Origin: a bacterium
Lineage (GTDB): Bacteria > Chloroflexota > Dormibacteria > UBA8260 > Bog-877
Assembly: GCA_021791455.1 (NCBI GenBank)
Contig: JAJYWM010000441.1
Span: forward strand, 1-8,930
Direction of reading: 5' to 3'
DNA: 8,930 bases
Of this stretch, positions 8,701 through 8,930 are shown piece after piece (position 1 is the stretch's first letter; the number at the start of each line of letters is the position of its first letter). The position numbers and the translations under genes are program-made. Below the pieces are notes generated by a model. The model was not told the origin of the DNA. It saw nothing but the letters and a program-made list of their open reading frames with translations, and searched no databases.

Positions 8701-8930
8701 TGCAGCTGACGAACCCGCGCCCACCCCGGGGAAAGTGCCGGAGGCAGCTGCCTCAATTTCAGCCTTCGCCAGCCACGAGACCCTGCCCGCGGTGCCAGCC
8801 CCACCTCGAGCGCCGAGGCGGTTCCACGCCACGGCCAAGCTCAATCCGCTGAGGATATCCCGTGATGCGGCCCAGATAGCCGAGGAGATCGTTCAGCGGT
8901 TGGCCGGTGTGGTTGACACCGACGTGGAGG
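5705..8930 (+). CDS. DUF499-family ATPase with N-terminal Swt1-like HEPN domain (3' partial)
   Basis: The frame is open from a GTG at 5705 to the window end (1075 codons, no stop). Residues about 1-125 resemble the Swt1-family HEPN domain: helical, with RDSRDRWAHN at 89-98, where R92 and H97 give the R-x4-H motif typical of HEPN RNases. The P-loop ATPase core follows: FGGGKTHS (243-250, Walker A, K247), VLIDEW (355-360, Walker B, D358/E359) and a sensor-1-like strand MVVISIPESD (399-408). A long C-terminal region ends with a Pro/Ala-rich linker (about 1002-1038) and a motif starting RRFH near 1039. From memory of DUF499 proteins this lies near the C-terminus, so probably only tens of residues are missing. 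It follows the methylase after 13 bp, in one transcript. Its role is inferred: an ATP-driven regulator or sensor in the defence complex, possibly with RNA cleavage by HEPN. ATPase and family assignment are strong; HEPN is good; activity is unproven. Confidence 0.94.
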   Translation, partial: MTASNRERVQTALEVLGEGLAPFVDEQMRQQAPERADWVQAVAASTLGPGRKVSLTDPQFQLKVLWDFWNPVFAKVLQRSDRNLVSILRDSRDRWAHNEAFNSDETYRTLDAIQALLSAVSAEKQAQVVKRSRDEVLRQRFDEEARKAVKPATATSKGVSGLRPWREVILPHRDVASGSFVEAEFAANLWQVFQGEGSPEYLDPAEFFSRTYLTEGLSQLLRQALLRLGGQGGVPVVDLQTTFGGGKTHSLLALYHLFSGIALRRLPQDVQDLVQKAGISELPKVQRAVIVGVEIAPAQPSTKPDGTVVKTLWGEIAWQLGGPEGFALVAEADRTGTSPGAALNEVFRRFGPSLVLIDEWVTYARQLYHSQDLPAGSFDAHFSFAQALTEAAKAVPGTMVVISIPESDRVGSDTGPSIEVGGPGGREALARLRTVVGRVESAWRPASSDESFEIVRRRLFEPITDPELYAARDATARAFGDQYLRQGRDFPSECREESYVARIKAAYPIHPELLDRLYQDWSTLERFQRTRGVLRLMAIAIHALWVQNDQSPLILSSSLPLDNTECLTELTRPLEDNWKPIVDSDVDGPSSAPSRLDQENPRLGQYTAARRAARAVFLGSAPLQGTPNRGLDEVRVRLACAYPGDPVEVFADALRRLSNQSTYLYVDSHRYWYDTQPSISRTAADRARRYLEQQRDDLLLEVTERLQKDSTSRQQRGEFGAVHVVPSSSSEVPDESESVRLVILGPDVSHTAKGAESRSLQEAQRILEQRGNASRIYRNLLIFLAADTARSEELMSAVAEYLAWTSLKKQVKELNLAPFNEAQIETKLESSNRDVQLRLRETYNWLLVPDQPDPQGEVKIDTIRVTGDGTLAERASRKVIDNQLLNRVFSPVLLRLELDRIPLWKGNHLAVGDLWELLARYLYLPRLASREVLYKAVESGPHQLLWDDEGFGLAESYDEQSRRYLGLRGPGAQPAQQLPVTAGTLLVRPLAAKDQLQHDAADEPAPTPGKVPEAAASISAFASHETLPAVPAPPRAPRRFHATAKLNPLRISRDAAQIAEEIVQRLAGVVDTDVE

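Noticed and set aside
1..8930. CRISPR array, tRNA, insertion sequence or terminator
   Set aside because: No regularly spaced repeats, cloverleaf-like sequence, transposase frame or GC hairpin followed by a T run was seen, and essentially all bases are coding.

Overview
The window is a single co-directional (+ strand) gene cluster on high-GC DNA. GC is roughly 60-67% in lines I counted by hand. Two of the three internal starts are GTG, and coding is almost wall to wall. This fits a high-GC bacterium, for example an actinobacterium or a Chloroflexi-like lineage, but nothing here fixes the taxon. There is no rRNA, tRNA, transposase, integrase or CRISPR array. Both ends cut through genes, so the operon extends further in both directions.

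Layout: (1) Positions 2-2587 hold the 3' part of a SWI2/SNF2-type superfamily 2 helicase: RecA-like lobe 2, a long coiled-coil region and a C-terminal DUF3883 domain with a PD-(D/E)XK-like signature. (2) Positions 2613-2981 hold a small unrecognised protein of 122 aa with a hydrophobic C-terminal segment. (3) Positions 2974-5691 hold a full-length DUF1156-family DNA amino-methyltransferase of 905 aa with a split Cys4 zinc-ribbon insert. (4) Positions 5705-8930 hold a DUF499-family ATPase with an N-terminal Swt1-like HEPN domain, cut by the window end probably just before its C-terminus. It has no stop codon inside the window. Spacing is 25 bp, an 8-bp overlap, then 13 bp, so there are no intergenic stretches of note and no internal promoter or terminator is visible.

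How they may work together: a helicase/DUF3883 protein, a DUF1156 methylase and a DUF499 ATPase form a recurring genomic association. It resembles the large methylase-plus-helicase anti-phage systems such as DISARM and BREX/Pgl. By analogy, the methylase would mark self DNA while the helicase/nuclease-like protein and the HEPN-ATPase would act on unmarked DNA, or trigger RNA cleavage. This functional reading is inference. The least explained component is the small putative membrane-tailed protein embedded between helicase and methylase. Its start lies at an unusual double GTGA junction, and it is the best candidate for something undescribed.
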